Shown here: positions 17,791 through 27,953 of the stretch, one piece after another
How positions within the stretch are numbered: position 1 is the first letter of the stretch
How the letters are laid out: each line of letters begins with the position of its first letter
Position numbers and translations under genes: made by a program
From: Rosenbergiella collisarenosi
GTDB lineage: Bacteria; Pseudomonadota; Gammaproteobacteria; Enterobacterales; Enterobacteriaceae
Reading direction: 5' to 3'
DNA length: 64,000 nucleotides
NCBI RefSeq assembly: GCF_018494085.1
Contig: NZ_JABBFP010000003.1
Coordinates: 368,240 to 432,239 of the forward strand
Notes under the pieces: model-generated
Databases searched by the model: none
Told to the model about the DNA's origin: nothing
The model's input: only the letters and a program-made list of their open reading frames with translations

Positions 17791-18846
17791 ATGAAAATTA
17801 ATGCCCTAGTTGCCCATACTGCGACTTCCCCATTATCGACCGATCAAATCGCCCTGCGTCCTCTGCAACAGCAAGACGTGACTATCGAGGTATTGTACTG
17901 CGGCGTATGCCATTCTGACTTACATATGGCACGTAATGAGTGGGCCGTGAGCCGCTACCCCTTAGTGCCTGGCCACGAAATCGTGGGCAGGGTTATCGAT
18001 GTCGGTAATCAGGTCTCGCGCTTCGCACCTGGCGATATCGTCGGCGTCGGGGTAATGGTTGATGCGTGCCGCGAGTGTCATTTTTGTCAAAATCAAGCAG
18101 AACAATATTGCGAGGAGGGTTTCACCCCGACCTATAATGGCATCGACAAATACACCGGTGAGAGCACATGGGGCGGCTATGCGCAGCAAGTTATCGTCGA
18201 TCAAGACTTCGTAGTCTCCGTACCGGACAACCTCCCCCTTGCCGGCGTCGCTCCACTATTATGTGCCGGGGTCACCGTATGGTCACCGCTCCGCCACTTC
18301 GGCGTCAAAGCAGGAGATAAAGTTGGTGTGGTTGGCCTAGGTGGACTCGGACATATGGCAGTAAAATTAGCGAGCGCGCTCGGCGCAGAGGTGACCTTGT
18401 TTACTACCTCGCCTCAGAAAGGTGTAGATGCGAAACGGCTAGGGGCAAAACAGGTCGTTGTCTCTCACGACGCCGAGCAGATGGCTGCCTGTCAGACCTC
18501 CCTCGACCTGATTATCGACTGCGTAGCCGCCTCGCACGATCTCGACCCTTACTTAGCGACACTAAAAACTAATGGCCGGCTTGTCTTAGTCGGGATCCCC
18601 GAGAGCCCACACACTTCTCCCGCGATCACGCCGATGGTCTTTAGACGATTAAGTATCAGCGGTTCATCGATCGGTAGCATCAAAGAAACCCAAGAGATGC
18701 TCGATTTCTGTGGTCAACATGGCATTACCTCCGATATCGAACTGCTGAGCGGCGAGAATATCGAAACAGCCTTTACTCGCATGCTAAACGGCGATGTAAA
18801 ATATCGTTTCGTGATCGATATACATGCGACACGGTGGTCGCGCTAA
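17791..18846 (+). CDS. Zinc-dependent alcohol dehydrogenase (YahK/CAD-like)
   Basis: This is an NADP-type medium-chain alcohol/aldehyde reductase of the cinnamyl alcohol dehydrogenase group. Catalytic zinc ligands are Cys40 region CGVCHSDLH and His62-Glu63 (GHEIVG). The four structural-zinc cysteines are Cys93, Cys96, Cys99 and Cys107. The Rossmann motif GVVGLGGLGH lies near 180. At 351 residues it has family length. Control by the divergent HxlR regulator is inferred from the shared intergenic operator. The likely role is detoxification of aldehydes; the substrate is not visible from sequence. Confidence 0.9.
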   Translation: MKINALVAHTATSPLSTDQIALRPLQQQDVTIEVLYCGVCHSDLHMARNEWAVSRYPLVPGHEIVGRVIDVGNQVSRFAPGDIVGVGVMVDACRECHFCQNQAEQYCEEGFTPTYNGIDKYTGESTWGGYAQQVIVDQDFVVSVPDNLPLAGVAPLLCAGVTVWSPLRHFGVKAGDKVGVVGLGGLGHMAVKLASALGAEVTLFTTSPQKGVDAKRLGAKQVVVSHDAEQMAACQTSLDLIIDCVAASHDLDPYLATLKTNGRLVLVGIPESPHTSPAITPMVFRRLSISGSSIGSIKETQEMLDFCGQHGITSDIELLSGENIETAFTRMLNGDVKYRFVIDIHATRWSR

Positions 18847-18987
18847 AGTCTTCCCCCTCACTGCTTGCAGCCCAGCGTGGCTGCATCTTGCCCCTTACAC
18901 CTGTCGCCAAGGGGCGGAATATGGCACGATGGCCTCATTTCGTTGCACCTTCTATAAAAAAAGAGTGCAATCTCACGTTGCGACCTT

Positions 18988-19040
18988 TATGCTTGGTTCC
19001 CGGCCTGAACGCCCTAATCGTTGACCTATTAGCCGGAGCC
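18988..19040 (+). promoter_or_regulatory. pyrC promoter and CTP-sensing leader hairpin
   Basis: A -10 element TATGCT (18988-18993) is followed by TGGTTCCCGG, giving cytosines 6-8 bases and guanines 9-10 bases downstream. GGTTCCCGGC (18995-19004) can pair with GCCGGAGCC (19032-19040), which contains the pyrC ribosome-binding site. This is the arrangement known from E. coli and Salmonella pyrC: with high CTP, transcripts start at C and fold to hide the ribosome-binding site, while with low CTP they start at G and are translated. The layout is seen here; the mechanism is taken from those species. Confidence 0.75.
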
Positions 19041-19047
19041 TATACTG

Positions 19048-20097
19048 ATGAAATCCCCTGTAACTACGCTGACCCTTCGTCGTCCCGATGACTGGCATAT
19101 TCATCTGCGCGATGATGAGATGCTAAACACTGTCCTACCCTATACCAGTGCGCATTTTGGGCGAGCAATCGTCATGCCAAATCTAGTTCCGCCGGTCACT
19201 ACCGTTCATGCCGCCGAACAATACCGTCAGCGTATTCTCGCCGCGCTTCCTGCAACGCATCACTTTACGCCATTGATGACCTGCTATCTGACCGATAGCC
19301 TCTCTGCCGACGAGGTCGAGCTAGGTTTTAGCCGTAAAGTCTTCACCGCCGCAAAACTCTATCCGGCCCACGCCACCACCAACTCTAGCCACGGCGTTAC
19401 CAGCATTGACCACATTGCTGAAGTGCTGGAGCGCATGGAGGCCATCGGCATGCCGCTGCTCATCCATGGTGAGGTGACTGATTCTCACGTCGATATTTTT
19501 GACCGTGAAGCGAAATTTATCGATCAAGTGTTGATACCGCTGCGTCAACGCTTCCCGGCACTGCGCGTTGTCATGGAGCACATCACGACCCGTGATGCCG
19601 CGCAATACGTACAAGAGGGAAACGAGCTACTAGCCGCGACGGTAACCCCCCAACATTTGATGTTCAACCGTAACCATATGTTGAGTGGCGGGATCCGCCC
19701 ACATCTGTACTGCTTGCCGATCCTCAAGCGTAACATTCACCAGCAAGCCCTCCGTGATGTGGTCGCGACCGGACACGCGCGGTTTTTCCTCGGTACCGAT
19801 ACCGCTCCACATGTACAATCGCGTAAAGAGTCGAGCTGTGGCTGTGCCGGGGTTTTCAACGCGCCGACTGCATTAGCCGCCTACGCCACAGTATTCGATG
19901 AGCTCGGGGCACTGGAGCACCTAGAAGCATTCTGCTCGATAAATGGTCCGACATTCTATCAATTACCGGTCAATGAGCAGACCATTACGCTACAACGCCA
20001 AGCGTGGACAGTACCCGAACATATCGCCCTCGGCGACGAGCAGTTAATTCCCTTCTTGGCAGGAGAGACCGTGCAATGGCAGGTTGTGAGTGAATAA
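19048..20097 (+). CDS. pyrC: Dihydroorotase PyrC
   Basis: PyrC closes carbamoyl-aspartate to dihydroorotate in pyrimidine synthesis (cytoplasm, binuclear zinc). The metal motif HIHLR is at His17 and His19. Further motifs are [17 protein letters not shown], with the carbamylated Lys, LLIHGE, VMEHITT and GTDTAPH with the catalytic Asp. It is 349 residues, versus 348 in E. coli. The gene has a start-switching regulatory leader. bssS follows, but dinI, which separates them in E. coli, is missing. Confidence 0.98.
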   Translation: MKSPVTTLTLRRPDDWHIHLRDDEMLNTVLPYTSAHFGRAIVMPNLVPPVTTVHAAEQYRQRILAALPATHHFTPLMTCYLTDSLSADEVELGFSRKVFTAAKLYPAHATTNSSHGVTSIDHIAEVLERMEAIGMPLLIHGEVTDSHVDIFDREAKFIDQVLIPLRQRFPALRVVMEHITTRDAAQYVQEGNELLAATVTPQHLMFNRNHMLSGGIRPHLYCLPILKRNIHQQALRDVVATGHARFFLGTDTAPHVQSRKESSCGCAGVFNAPTALAAYATVFDELGALEHLEAFCSINGPTFYQLPVNEQTITLQRQAWTVPEHIALGDEQLIPFLAGETVQWQVVSE

Positions 20098-20201
20098 CCC
20101 GCATTAAACCAGATCCATGCTATACTCTGTCCTTCCTATGGAGTAAATAGGATACATGTAACCTCAGTCTTCACCACTACTAGACGATTATGGAGGTTCA
20201 G

Positions 20202-20453
20202 ATGGATAAAGAAAGTAATGTGATCCAAACACATCCGTTAGTCGGTTGGGATATCAGTACCGTCGAAGATTATAATGCGATGATGATCCGCCTGCATTCA
20301 GTCTCCTCGGCCCAACAAACAGAACAAGATGCCGATATTGGTCCCGCTTATTGGATCACTACGGATGTAGCACGGCAGTTTATTTCTCTTCTCGAAGCAG
20401 GCATTGCGCGTATTGAAGAGTCAGAGACAGAACCAGTCAGGGCAAAGCATTAA
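20202..20453 (+). CDS. bssS: Biofilm regulator BssS
   Basis: BssS (YceP) is a small cytoplasmic protein that affects biofilm formation in E. coli by an unclear mechanism. The product MDKESNVIQTHPLVGWDIST and the stretch TTDVARQFISLLEAGIARIE match E. coli BssS closely. It is 83 residues from the ATG at 20202, which has GGAGG seven bases upstream; the earlier ATG at 20190 overlaps that site. A strong terminator follows directly. Confidence 0.95.
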   Translation: MDKESNVIQTHPLVGWDISTVEDYNAMMIRLHSVSSAQQTEQDADIGPAYWITTDVARQFISLLEAGIARIEESETEPVRAKH

Positions 20454-20460
20454 CTCTCCA

Positions 20461-20485
20461 AGGCACCCATAGGGTGCCTTTTTTT
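20461..20485 (+). terminator. Rho-independent terminator of bssS
   Basis: The stem AGGCACCC (20461-20468) / GGGTGCCT (20472-20479) with a 3-base loop is followed by seven T residues. Confidence 0.92.
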
Positions 20486-20537
20486 GTCTGACCCCGCTCG
20501 ACTCTGCTATGCTGCAAAAAAAAAGCGGAGCAATGCA

Positions 20538-21659
20538 ATGATTTACGATGTCATTATTGTCGGAAGCGGTTCAGTCGGGGCAGCAGCAGGCTGCTACGCC
20601 ACCATCAATAACCTAAACGTATTGATGATCGATGCTCACCATCCCCCTCATCAACAAGGTTCGCACCATGGTACCACTCGCCTGATGCGCTATGCCTATG
20701 CCGAAGGCGATCGCTACATGCCTCTGCTGCAACGCAGTAAAGTGCTGTGGGACGCGCTGGAAAAAACCTCGTCGACCACGCTGTTCCAACGCAGTGGTGT
20801 CCTGTCGATTGCCCCGCTTAACGCGCCACTGATCCCACAGTTACTGGCGAGTGCGCAGACTTGGTCTGTGCAAGTAGAAGCCCTGAGCGCGCAACAGATC
20901 CGGCAGCGCTGGGAGACCTTCGTTGTGCCCGATGACTTTCACGGCGTACTCGATAAAGAGGCGGGCTACCTCTATAGTGAAAAAGCGGTCGAGCAATGGA
21001 TCAGACTGGCGCAAGAACAAGGCTGTGCACAGTTATTTAATTGCCCAGTCACCGCCATCGAACACCACGATGAGCTGTATCGGGTCACTACGGCGGATGG
21101 CGACTATACCGCACGTAAAATTATCATCACCGCAGGCAGCTGGGCGAAAAAACTCGTCCCCGACCTGCCGATCACGCCAGTACGCAAAGTCATGGCATGG
21201 TTTCAGTCCGATGGGCGCTTTAGTCATCACACCCATTTCCCGGCCTTTACTGCCCAGCTCGACGACGGTAGCCAGTATTATGGCTTCCCTGCCGAGGACG
21301 ACCAGCTTAAAGTCGCGCGCCACGATGGCGGGCAACCGTTGCAGAGCGCCGCTGAGTGCCTGCCCTTTGGCCAAGTCCCCACAGATGGTAGCGAATGTTT
21401 CGCCTTCCTAAAGCAATTTTTACCCGGGCAAAGCGCTTGCCTCTTCGGCCAAGCCTGCAGCTACGACAACTCTCCCGACGGCCATTTTATCATCGATTAT
21501 CTGGATGAGAATAAGACCGGATTGGTGATCAGCGGCTTAAGTGGTCACGGCTTTAAATGTGCGCCCGCGCTCGGGGAAATTGCGAGCCACTTCGCGCTAG
21601 GCCAAGAGATCGACACCGTCATCTCGCCATTTCGTCTGCAACGCTTCGCAACGGCGTAA
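20538..21659 (+). CDS. solA: N-methyl-L-tryptophan oxidase SolA
   Basis: SolA is a flavoenzyme of the monomeric sarcosine oxidase family that demethylates N-methyl-tryptophan and related secondary amines, releasing formaldehyde and H2O2. The start at 20538 gives MIYDVIIVGSGSVGAAAG, with the FAD-binding GSGSVG, and GSHHGTTRLMRYAYAEG. Cys307 (FGQACSYDNSPD) is the expected covalent FAD attachment site. The length of 373 residues matches E. coli SolA (372). In E. coli solA also lies next to bssS. An upstream in-frame start at 20484 falls inside the bssS terminator and is rejected. Confidence 0.95.
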   Translation: MIYDVIIVGSGSVGAAAGCYATINNLNVLMIDAHHPPHQQGSHHGTTRLMRYAYAEGDRYMPLLQRSKVLWDALEKTSSTTLFQRSGVLSIAPLNAPLIPQLLASAQTWSVQVEALSAQQIRQRWETFVVPDDFHGVLDKEAGYLYSEKAVEQWIRLAQEQGCAQLFNCPVTAIEHHDELYRVTTADGDYTARKIIITAGSWAKKLVPDLPITPVRKVMAWFQSDGRFSHHTHFPAFTAQLDDGSQYYGFPAEDDQLKVARHDGGQPLQSAAECLPFGQVPTDGSECFAFLKQFLPGQSACLFGQACSYDNSPDGHFIIDYLDENKTGLVISGLSGHGFKCAPALGEIASHFALGQEIDTVISPFRLQRFATA

Positions 21660-21738
21660 TTGATACGCGGCATTGTCATAAAAGCGTCACGCATAATGAG
21701 TATCGTGACGCTAACTTTTTCCTACTAAGGGACAATGC

Positions 21739-23430
21739 ATGAAGTCGAAGAACCCCAACACCTCAGCCGCACCTGAAAACCCACAGCGTCGCCGCTTACT
21801 TGCCGGTGCATCGGTACTGGGTGTTAGTTCTACCCTATTACCACTCGGTGGTGCACAAGCCGTCGTACATCAAAATAGTGCCGCACGGCCTCTTGCCGAT
21901 TATCCCACGACCAAACAGACAGAATTACTGCGAGAAAAAGTAAAAAACGTTGTGGTGATTTATGCAGAGAATCGTAGTTTCAATAACCTGTTCGCCAATT
22001 TTCCCGGTAGCCAACAGCCGTTAAACCAGCTGAGCGAGCAGGCGACAACCCAAGTTGATCGGGATGGCACCCCGCTTTCGCATCTACCACCGATTTGGAA
22101 AGGCCTTGTCCCAGACCCGCAGGTGGTCAACCATAAGCGCTATGAAATTGGTCAAGACGCAGCGTATCTCAATACATTGCCCAATAAGCCTTTTGCCTTG
22201 CAGGGTGATGACCAAGAGGCCCTACCGCAAGGGGTCATTACTCGTGATCTGTGGCACGTGTTTTATCAGAACCAGATGCAAATTAATGGTGGAAAGAACG
22301 ATCGCTTCGTCGCCTGGGCCGATTCCGGGGCGTTAACTATGGGCTGTTATGCCGATAGCGCGTATAACATGCGCCTATGGCAATTAGCACGCGACTACAC
22401 GCTCTGTGATAACTTCTTCCAAGGTGCTTTCGGCGGATCGTTCCTTAACCATCAATATCTAGCCTGTGCCCAAGCGCCCTACTATCCTGATGTTAACACC
22501 TCGCCTGCGAAAGGCTTAATCGCAGAACTGATGAGCGACGACCCAACCGATAGCCGCCTAAAACCCTTAGCGGACTCGCCCGCCAGCGCATTGACCGGTA
22601 TTCCAAAATTCGGGCCAAGCCAGATCACCCCCGATGGGTATGCGGTTAACACCATGCAACCGCCCTTCTGGCCTTCCGCTAGTCGCGATGCTCAACGCCC
22701 GGATTACGCCGATGCCAGTAAGGCCAATGTATTGCCTGCGCAAAAACACGCGCATATTGGCGATAAACTGGCAGAGAAAGGAATTGATTGGGCATGGTAC
22801 GCCGGCGGCTGGCAGTTTGCGACCGATGATCAAAAAGACAGTACGGAATTTCCGCCGCGTCCTGATTTCCAATTGCACCACCAGCCTTTTAACTATTTCG
22901 AAAACCTCGGCCCCGCCCATCCGCAGGCGAGAACGCAGCATTTGCGCGATGGTGGCTTAGGCGACTCCCCCGCCACCAACCATTTTCTTGCTGATGTCAT
23001 TTCCGGGAAACTCCCTCCAGTGACCTTCTATAAGCCGCAGGGTAACCTCAATATGCATGCGGGTTACTCGGACGTTGAAGCCGGTGACCGTCATATTGCA
23101 CATATTATCGACCAATTACAGCGCAGCCCGCAGTGGCCAAATACGGTAGTGGTGATAACCTTTGATGAAAATGGCGGCTGGTGGGATCCTGTCGCTCCAC
23201 CGAAAGGAGATCGATGGGGGCCCGGTTCACGCATCCCAGCGTTAGTGATTTCACCTTTTGCACGCCGCGGTCATGTCGATCACACCCAATACGATACCGG
23301 CTCAATTCTACGTTTCATTAGCCGTGTCTACGACCTACCTGTACTTAATGGGCTAACCGAACGCGATAACGCGTTAGTAAAACATGGGCACGCTAAAATG
23401 GGTGACCTCAGCGCCACCCTAGAGTTTTAA
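21739..23430 (+). CDS. Tat-exported phosphoesterase (acid phosphatase/phospholipase C family)
   Basis: This is a 563-residue periplasmic phosphoesterase of the AcpA/PLC family (PF04185), hydrolysing phosphomonoesters or phospholipid head groups; the substrate cannot be told. A twin-arginine signal is visible (NPQRRRLLAGASVLG, residues 14-28), followed by a hydrophobic stretch and AQA. Metal-site motifs are VVIYAENRSFNNLFANFPG near residue 75, the CDNFFQGAFGGSFLNHQYL region near 220, and TFDENGGWWDPVAPP near 477. It is not in the E. coli gene order at this place, between solA and trhO, and is probably an insertion. Confidence 0.85.
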   Translation: MKSKNPNTSAAPENPQRRRLLAGASVLGVSSTLLPLGGAQAVVHQNSAARPLADYPTTKQTELLREKVKNVVVIYAENRSFNNLFANFPGSQQPLNQLSEQATTQVDRDGTPLSHLPPIWKGLVPDPQVVNHKRYEIGQDAAYLNTLPNKPFALQGDDQEALPQGVITRDLWHVFYQNQMQINGGKNDRFVAWADSGALTMGCYADSAYNMRLWQLARDYTLCDNFFQGAFGGSFLNHQYLACAQAPYYPDVNTSPAKGLIAELMSDDPTDSRLKPLADSPASALTGIPKFGPSQITPDGYAVNTMQPPFWPSASRDAQRPDYADASKANVLPAQKHAHIGDKLAEKGIDWAWYAGGWQFATDDQKDSTEFPPRPDFQLHHQPFNYFENLGPAHPQARTQHLRDGGLGDSPATNHFLADVISGKLPPVTFYKPQGNLNMHAGYSDVEAGDRHIAHIIDQLQRSPQWPNTVVVITFDENGGWWDPVAPPKGDRWGPGSRIPALVISPFARRGHVDHTQYDTGSILRFISRVYDLPVLNGLTERDNALVKHGHAKMGDLSATLEF

Positions 23431-23445
23431 CGGCGAACAACCTAA

Positions 23446-23469
23446 CCGCCCCTGCGCAAGCTGGGGCGG
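23446..23469. terminator. Hairpin between convergent phosphoesterase and trhO genes
   Basis: The arms CCGCCCC (23446-23452) and GGGGCGG (23463-23469) enclose a 10-base loop. There is no clear U-tract on either side, so this is only a possible terminator. Confidence 0.45.
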
Positions 23470-23473
23470 AATA

Positions 23474-24532
23474 TTAAGTGTTATCTTTATTAATTGGCGA
23501 CGGTAAGGTCATTCGTAATAGACCGCGTGACTTATTAAAGATTTTATTACTCGTCTCTCGTCCTGCTCGGCGCTGACGCTGTTCGTCAGGCGTCAAGGTT
23601 GACTCCTCTAAACATTCAGGGCTACAACAGCCACGATACTTCACCGCACAGTCGTCACATTGGATAAACAATAAATGGCAGCCGTCGTTTAGGCAGTTCA
23701 CGTGAGTATCGCACGATGCGCCACACTGATGGCAGTGCGCTAATACATCGTCTGAGATACGCTCGCCCATGCGCTCATCGAACACAAAGTTTTTACCTTT
23801 AAACCGTACAGGTAACCCCTGCTCGCGCGCCTTTCGCGTATATTCGATAATCCCGCCTTCGATATGGTAGATATTCTCGAATCCCTGGTGCTTCATCCAG
23901 GCGCTGGCTTTCTCGCAACGGATCCCCCCGGTGCAGTACATCACGATCTTTTTCTCTTTCTGCTCCGCGAGCATCTCTACTGCCATCGGCAACTGATCGC
24001 GAAAGGTATCGGCCGGGATCTCCAATGCATTATCGAAACGACCCACCTCATACTCATAGTGATTACGCATATCGACAAATACGGCATCGGGATCGTCGAG
24101 CATAGCATTGACTTCGTTGGCCTTAAGGTAGGCGCCGACATCGCTCGCATCGAAACTCGTATCCTCAATACCATCTGCCACGATCCGCTCGCGCACCTTC
24201 ATGCGCAATACCCAGAAAGATTTACCGTCGTCATCGAGGGCAATATTCATCCGCAAGCCATTCAGTGCCGGGTCGAAAGCGAAGATCTTCTGCTTCATCG
24301 CCTCAAAATTACTGGCGGGCACGCTAATTTGCGCATTGATCCCCTCTGCCGCGATATAGACACGACCAAACACCTTCAGGGCAAGAAAGGTTTGATAAAG
24401 GCGGTCACGGAACTCCTGCGGATCGTCGATAGTAAAGTATTTATAGAAAGAGACGGTAGTGCGCGGTTCGACCTCTTCCATTAAACGCTGTTTGAGTTCT
24501 TTGTTCGATACAAGGTTATGTAACACTGGCAT
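23474..24532 (-). CDS. trhO: tRNA uridine(34) hydroxylase TrhO (rhodanese family)
   Basis: TrhO (YceA) makes 5-hydroxyuridine at the wobble position of tRNA using O2. It has an N-terminal domain (about 1-95), a rhodanese domain with active-site Cys200 in [14 protein letters not shown], and a Cys-rich C-terminal zinc region ([30 protein letters not shown]). It is 352 residues; E. coli YceA has 350 and aligns from the first residue (MPVLHN). The gene is divergent from msyB. Confidence 0.95.
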   Translation of the reverse strand: MPVLHNLVSNKELKQRLMEEVEPRTTVSFYKYFTIDDPQEFRDRLYQTFLALKVFGRVYIAAEGINAQISVPASNFEAMKQKIFAFDPALNGLRMNIALDDDGKSFWVLRMKVRERIVADGIEDTSFDASDVGAYLKANEVNAMLDDPDAVFVDMRNHYEYEVGRFDNALEIPADTFRDQLPMAVEMLAEQKEKKIVMYCTGGIRCEKASAWMKHQGFENIYHIEGGIIEYTRKAREQGLPVRFKGKNFVFDERMGERISDDVLAHCHQCGASCDTHVNCLNDGCHLLFIQCDDCAVKYRGCCSPECLEESTLTPDEQRQRRAGRETSNKIFNKSRGLLRMTLPSPINKDNT

Positions 24533-24716
24533 GGTGTTCGTCCTTTAGGGCGGTTAAAAAAGGCGTCTATCATACCCGATAGCCCTACGCATCCCAAGCC
24601 CCGGTTGGGCGTTCGTTCGGGATAAACCAAAAATTCATTAAATTAATCGCTAACGGCTTCACAGTAAGAAATATGATCTATGCTTCTTTTATTCCCAAAG
24701 AGATGAGGTCAATACC

Positions 24717-25112
24717 ATGGATTTATTCACTACCTTAGACGAAGCGATTAACGTCGCGCGCGAGAGCTATCTGGCTGACAACCCAGAGGTCGATGAGAAC
24801 GACGCCGCCATTAGCCAATTTTCATTACAAAAATATGTTATGCAAGATGGCGACATCATGTGGCAAGCAGAGTTTTCCGATCAGAATACCGAGCCAAGCG
24901 AATGCCTGCCTCTCTACTTTGACGAGGCTGCACAAGCAATCTGGGATAACGAGTACGATGAAGAAGAGATTCTCGCCGAATGGTTACCCGAGAATACCTT
25001 ACATGAGTGGGACGAAGGCGAATTTCAACTTGCGCCACCGACCGATACTGAAGAAGGGCGCGCCGCCGCGAATGAGTGGGATGACGACAACAGCGACTCT
25101 GAACGCTGGTAG
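24717..25112 (+). CDS. msyB: Acidic protein MsyB
   Basis: MsyB is a small, very acidic cytoplasmic protein that suppresses secretion defects when overproduced in E. coli. The 131-residue product shows TLDEAINVARESYLADNPEVDE, QKYVMQDGDIMWQAEF and the conserved LHEWDEGEFQL and PTDTEEGRAAANEWD near the C-terminus. Its stop codon abuts the yceK stop codon on the other strand, with no bases between. msyB, yceK and opgH are neighbours in E. coli too. Confidence 0.93.
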   Translation: MDLFTTLDEAINVARESYLADNPEVDENDAAISQFSLQKYVMQDGDIMWQAEFSDQNTEPSECLPLYFDEAAQAIWDNEYDEEEILAEWLPENTLHEWDEGEFQLAPPTDTEEGRAAANEWDDDNSDSERW

Positions 25113-25352
25113 TTACGGGTAGTCACCATGTTTGGCATCGATCGGTAACATAAAGGTGTCAACGATAAGCGAAAGTGGTAAATCCAAAATCGTGATAAAG
25201 CGCCAATAACCTTGGCGCAGATCCCACTGCACACCCGGGTAGTACTGATGTCCCTGTCCTTGCCCCGCCACACTGCGACTAATAATACTGCCACAACCAC
25301 TCAACATAACGACTGAGAGTATGACGACTAGTTTTTGTTGCCATGGGAACAT
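25113..25352 (-). CDS. yceK: DUF1375 lipoprotein YceK
   Basis: This is a 79-residue outer-membrane lipoprotein of unknown function. The signal peptide ends in the lipobox LSGC (Cys20). The mature part YYPGVQWDLRQGYW and DLPLSLIVDTFMLPID is typical of the YceK/YidQ family. It follows opgH, separated by a terminator, and converges on msyB. Confidence 0.92.
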   Translation of the reverse strand: MFPWQQKLVVILSVVMLSGCGSIISRSVAGQGQGHQYYPGVQWDLRQGYWRFITILDLPLSLIVDTFMLPIDAKHGDYP

Positions 25353-25372
25353 GACTTATCGACCTCACCGAT

Positions 25373-25396
25373 AAAAAAGGCGGCCTAAGCCGCCTT
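25373..25396 (-). terminator. Rho-independent terminator of opgGH
   Basis: The stem AAGGCGGC (25377-25384) / GCCGCCTT (25389-25396) has a 4-base loop. Read on the minus strand it is followed by a run of T (A at 25373-25378). It lies 4 bases after the opgH stop codon. Confidence 0.9.
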
Positions 25397-25400
25397 ATCA

Positions 25401-27953
25401 TTAGTTAACCTGTAGTGCGTGAGGATTAACGGTCAGCTTGGCGTAACTCTCATGCCACTGACGGTATTTATCCTGTTGCTGCCATAGGCGGCTGTGTAGT
25501 CGTGCCAACACGACAGGATCGCTAATCGCAAGCAAACGCTGGTTCGCGCTACTCTTCTCCGGTGACTCACTCAGTAACTGATCGATTTGACGTTCACGAG
25601 CATGCTCCAGCAGATCGCTCTGCAGATGGCGGCTCGTCGCCATGGCCGTCGCTAGCGCGTTAAAAGAAGGATGGAACAGCGCATGCATAAAGCCATCATC
25701 CAATACACGCTCGCGATTGAGCAGCACATAATTATCGGTATCAATCAGCTCTTGCGGCGTATCGTACTCTTCTGGAATTAAGAATAGCTTCGCGCGGCGT
25801 GAGGCTAAACCGATCGTAGCGCGGCTCGAAATCACTGATACGATCGGCGACAGGATCAATGAGCCGACGATCGGTGCTAACCACCACAGGAAGTTCAGGT
25901 CGAGATAGCCCATGCCCGCAGCCCACACAATACCGAGTAGCATCTGTGAACCGTGGCGACGGAAAGCCTCGCTCCACGGGGTTGAGTCATCATCACGCTG
26001 CGGGGAATCCCAGACTGCTTTTAGTCCCAGGAATGCGCTAACCACGAAAACGGTGTGGAACAGCATCCGTACCGGTGCGAGTAATACCGAGAACAACATC
26101 TCTAAAATCAGAGAGAGGAAGACGCGGACAAAGCCACCGTAAGGTTTAGCGCCCTTACACCAGATCAGTAATACACTGAGCATCTTCGGTAAGAACAGCA
26201 GGACGAGCGTCGTCGAGAAAAGTGCAATCGCCAGTTCAGGACGCCAGTGTGGCCAGACCGGGTACAGCTGTCGAGGCTGTAAGAAGTAAGTCGGCTCGAC
26301 CAATGAGTGCACCACCTGTAACGCCGTAGAGAGGGCGAGGAACATAAACCACAAGGGTGCAGAGAGGTAAGACATCACCCCGGTCAAGAACACCGCACGG
26401 TGCACAGGGTGCATACCCTTAACCATAAATAGACGGAAGTTCATCAGGTTACCGTGGCACCAGCGACGGTCACGCTTCAACTCATCCAACAGGTTAGGCG
26501 GTAGCTCTTCATAGGAGCCTGGCAGGTCATAGGCAATCCAGACGCCCCAGCCGGCACGACGCATCAAGGCCGCTTCCACAAAGTCATGGGACATAATGGA
26601 CCCGGCGAAAGACCCCTCGCCCGGAAGCGGAGCCAAGGCACAGTGCTCGATAAATGGCTTCACGCGAATGATGGCGTTATGGCCCCAGTAGTGGGATTCA
26701 CCAAGTTGCCAGAAATGGAGGCCCGCGGTAAAGAGGGGTCCATAGACGCGCGTTGCGAACTGCTGACAGCGAGCGTAAAGCGTATCCATCCCAGAGGCTT
26801 TAGGAGAAGACTGGATGATCCCGGCATTCGGGTTCGCTTCCATCATACGCACGAGGCCTGATAGACACTCTCCGCTCATCACGCTGTCGGCATCCAACAC
26901 GACCATATAAGCGTAGTTCTGCCCCCAACGGCGGCAGAAGTCATCGATGTTACCGCTTTTACGCTTCACACGGCGGCGACGGCGGCGATAGAAGATTTGC
27001 CCTTCTCCCCCGACATCACGCACTAATTCCATCCACGCTTTCTGTTCGGCGATGGCGATATCGGCATCAAAGCTATCGCTAAGAATATAGACGTCGAAAT
27101 GCGCGCCATTACCGCTACGCTTAACTGATTCCCAAGTTGCACGTAGACCGGCGAACACACGCTGCACGTCCTCGTTACAGATAGGCATGATCAGCGCAGT
27201 TCTATTCTCAGGGTTAAGCGGTTCATCCCCTGCCGTACCATAAGAGATGCTGTACTTATCCTTGCCCATCAACAGCTGCAGAAAGCCCATTAATGCGGTC
27301 CAGAACCCGGCGGATACCCAGCAAAATAAAATCGCAAACAAGAACAGGATGCCGGTTTGTAAAACGTAAGGCAGGATCTGTAGTACCGCCTGCTTCCAAT
27401 CCGGTGTGAAGAGTTGCGTCGGGTCGATCAGCGCCCAGCCTTGATAAGGCAGGATCGTTTTCATATACCAGGTTGCGACAACGGTCTGCGCTAGGGTCAA
27501 GAACAGCAGAATGTAGCGACGCATCGTCCCCACCACCCGCCACTTCTCTTCCGAGTTACGCGTAGGCGCATCTTGTAAACGCTCGCGTTGCTTACGCGAC
27601 TTACCGCGTAGGGAACGCCATGCCCGCGTGAGCGGGTTAGTTTCCCAAATATCAGGCGACATCAGCGCACGTCTTACCGGCGGCATGGCCTTAAGGGTGG
27701 TGCGCTGCAAATCATCCTGGTCAAATTGCGCGTCGCCCGCATCTTTGGTCGCCCAAGCCATTTTAACGCGCGAGGAAACCGAGGCAAGCGCCGCATCTTC
27801 TTCATGGTCGCTCGCTGTCGTGTCATGACCCAGTTCACGATGGAACTGGGCAAAACTTTCCTGCGCGGCGGCTGAGCGTAGCGAAGACTGCTCTGCCGCA
27901 TCAAGCGGCAGAGTGTCGACGTACTGTTCCGAGTTAAACGTTGATTTATTCAT
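25401..27953 (-). CDS. opgH: Glucans biosynthesis glucosyltransferase OpgH
   Basis: OpgH (MdoH) is the inner-membrane glycosyltransferase that polymerises and exports the glucose backbone of osmoregulated periplasmic glucans; in E. coli it also couples nutrient status to cell division. The 850-residue protein (E. coli 847) has a long cytoplasmic N-terminus, several membrane segments, and a GT2 core with YVLSDSFD-like (VYILSDSFD), [10 protein letters not shown] and [10 protein letters not shown], the Q/RxxRW-type motif. Its start overlaps the end of opgG by 8 bases, so the two are translationally coupled. Confidence 0.97.
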   Translation of the reverse strand: MNKSTFNSEQYVDTLPLDAAEQSSLRSAAAQESFAQFHRELGHDTTASDHEEDAALASVSSRVKMAWATKDAGDAQFDQDDLQRTTLKAMPPVRRALMSPDIWETNPLTRAWRSLRGKSRKQRERLQDAPTRNSEEKWRVVGTMRRYILLFLTLAQTVVATWYMKTILPYQGWALIDPTQLFTPDWKQAVLQILPYVLQTGILFLFAILFCWVSAGFWTALMGFLQLLMGKDKYSISYGTAGDEPLNPENRTALIMPICNEDVQRVFAGLRATWESVKRSGNGAHFDVYILSDSFDADIAIAEQKAWMELVRDVGGEGQIFYRRRRRRVKRKSGNIDDFCRRWGQNYAYMVVLDADSVMSGECLSGLVRMMEANPNAGIIQSSPKASGMDTLYARCQQFATRVYGPLFTAGLHFWQLGESHYWGHNAIIRVKPFIEHCALAPLPGEGSFAGSIMSHDFVEAALMRRAGWGVWIAYDLPGSYEELPPNLLDELKRDRRWCHGNLMNFRLFMVKGMHPVHRAVFLTGVMSYLSAPLWFMFLALSTALQVVHSLVEPTYFLQPRQLYPVWPHWRPELAIALFSTTLVLLFLPKMLSVLLIWCKGAKPYGGFVRVFLSLILEMLFSVLLAPVRMLFHTVFVVSAFLGLKAVWDSPQRDDDSTPWSEAFRRHGSQMLLGIVWAAGMGYLDLNFLWWLAPIVGSLILSPIVSVISSRATIGLASRRAKLFLIPEEYDTPQELIDTDNYVLLNRERVLDDGFMHALFHPSFNALATAMATSRHLQSDLLEHARERQIDQLLSESPEKSSANQRLLAISDPVVLARLHSRLWQQQDKYRQWHESYAKLTVNPHALQVN

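Noticed and set aside
18961..18987. Possible PurR box in the pyrC upstream region (GCAA ... TTGC)
   Set aside because: The two half-sites are 7 bases apart rather than the 4 expected for PurR, and the centre does not match.
26586..26861. 91-codon plus-strand frame inside opgH
   Set aside because: It lies antisense to a well-conserved catalytic region of opgH, and its composition is explained by the opgH codons.
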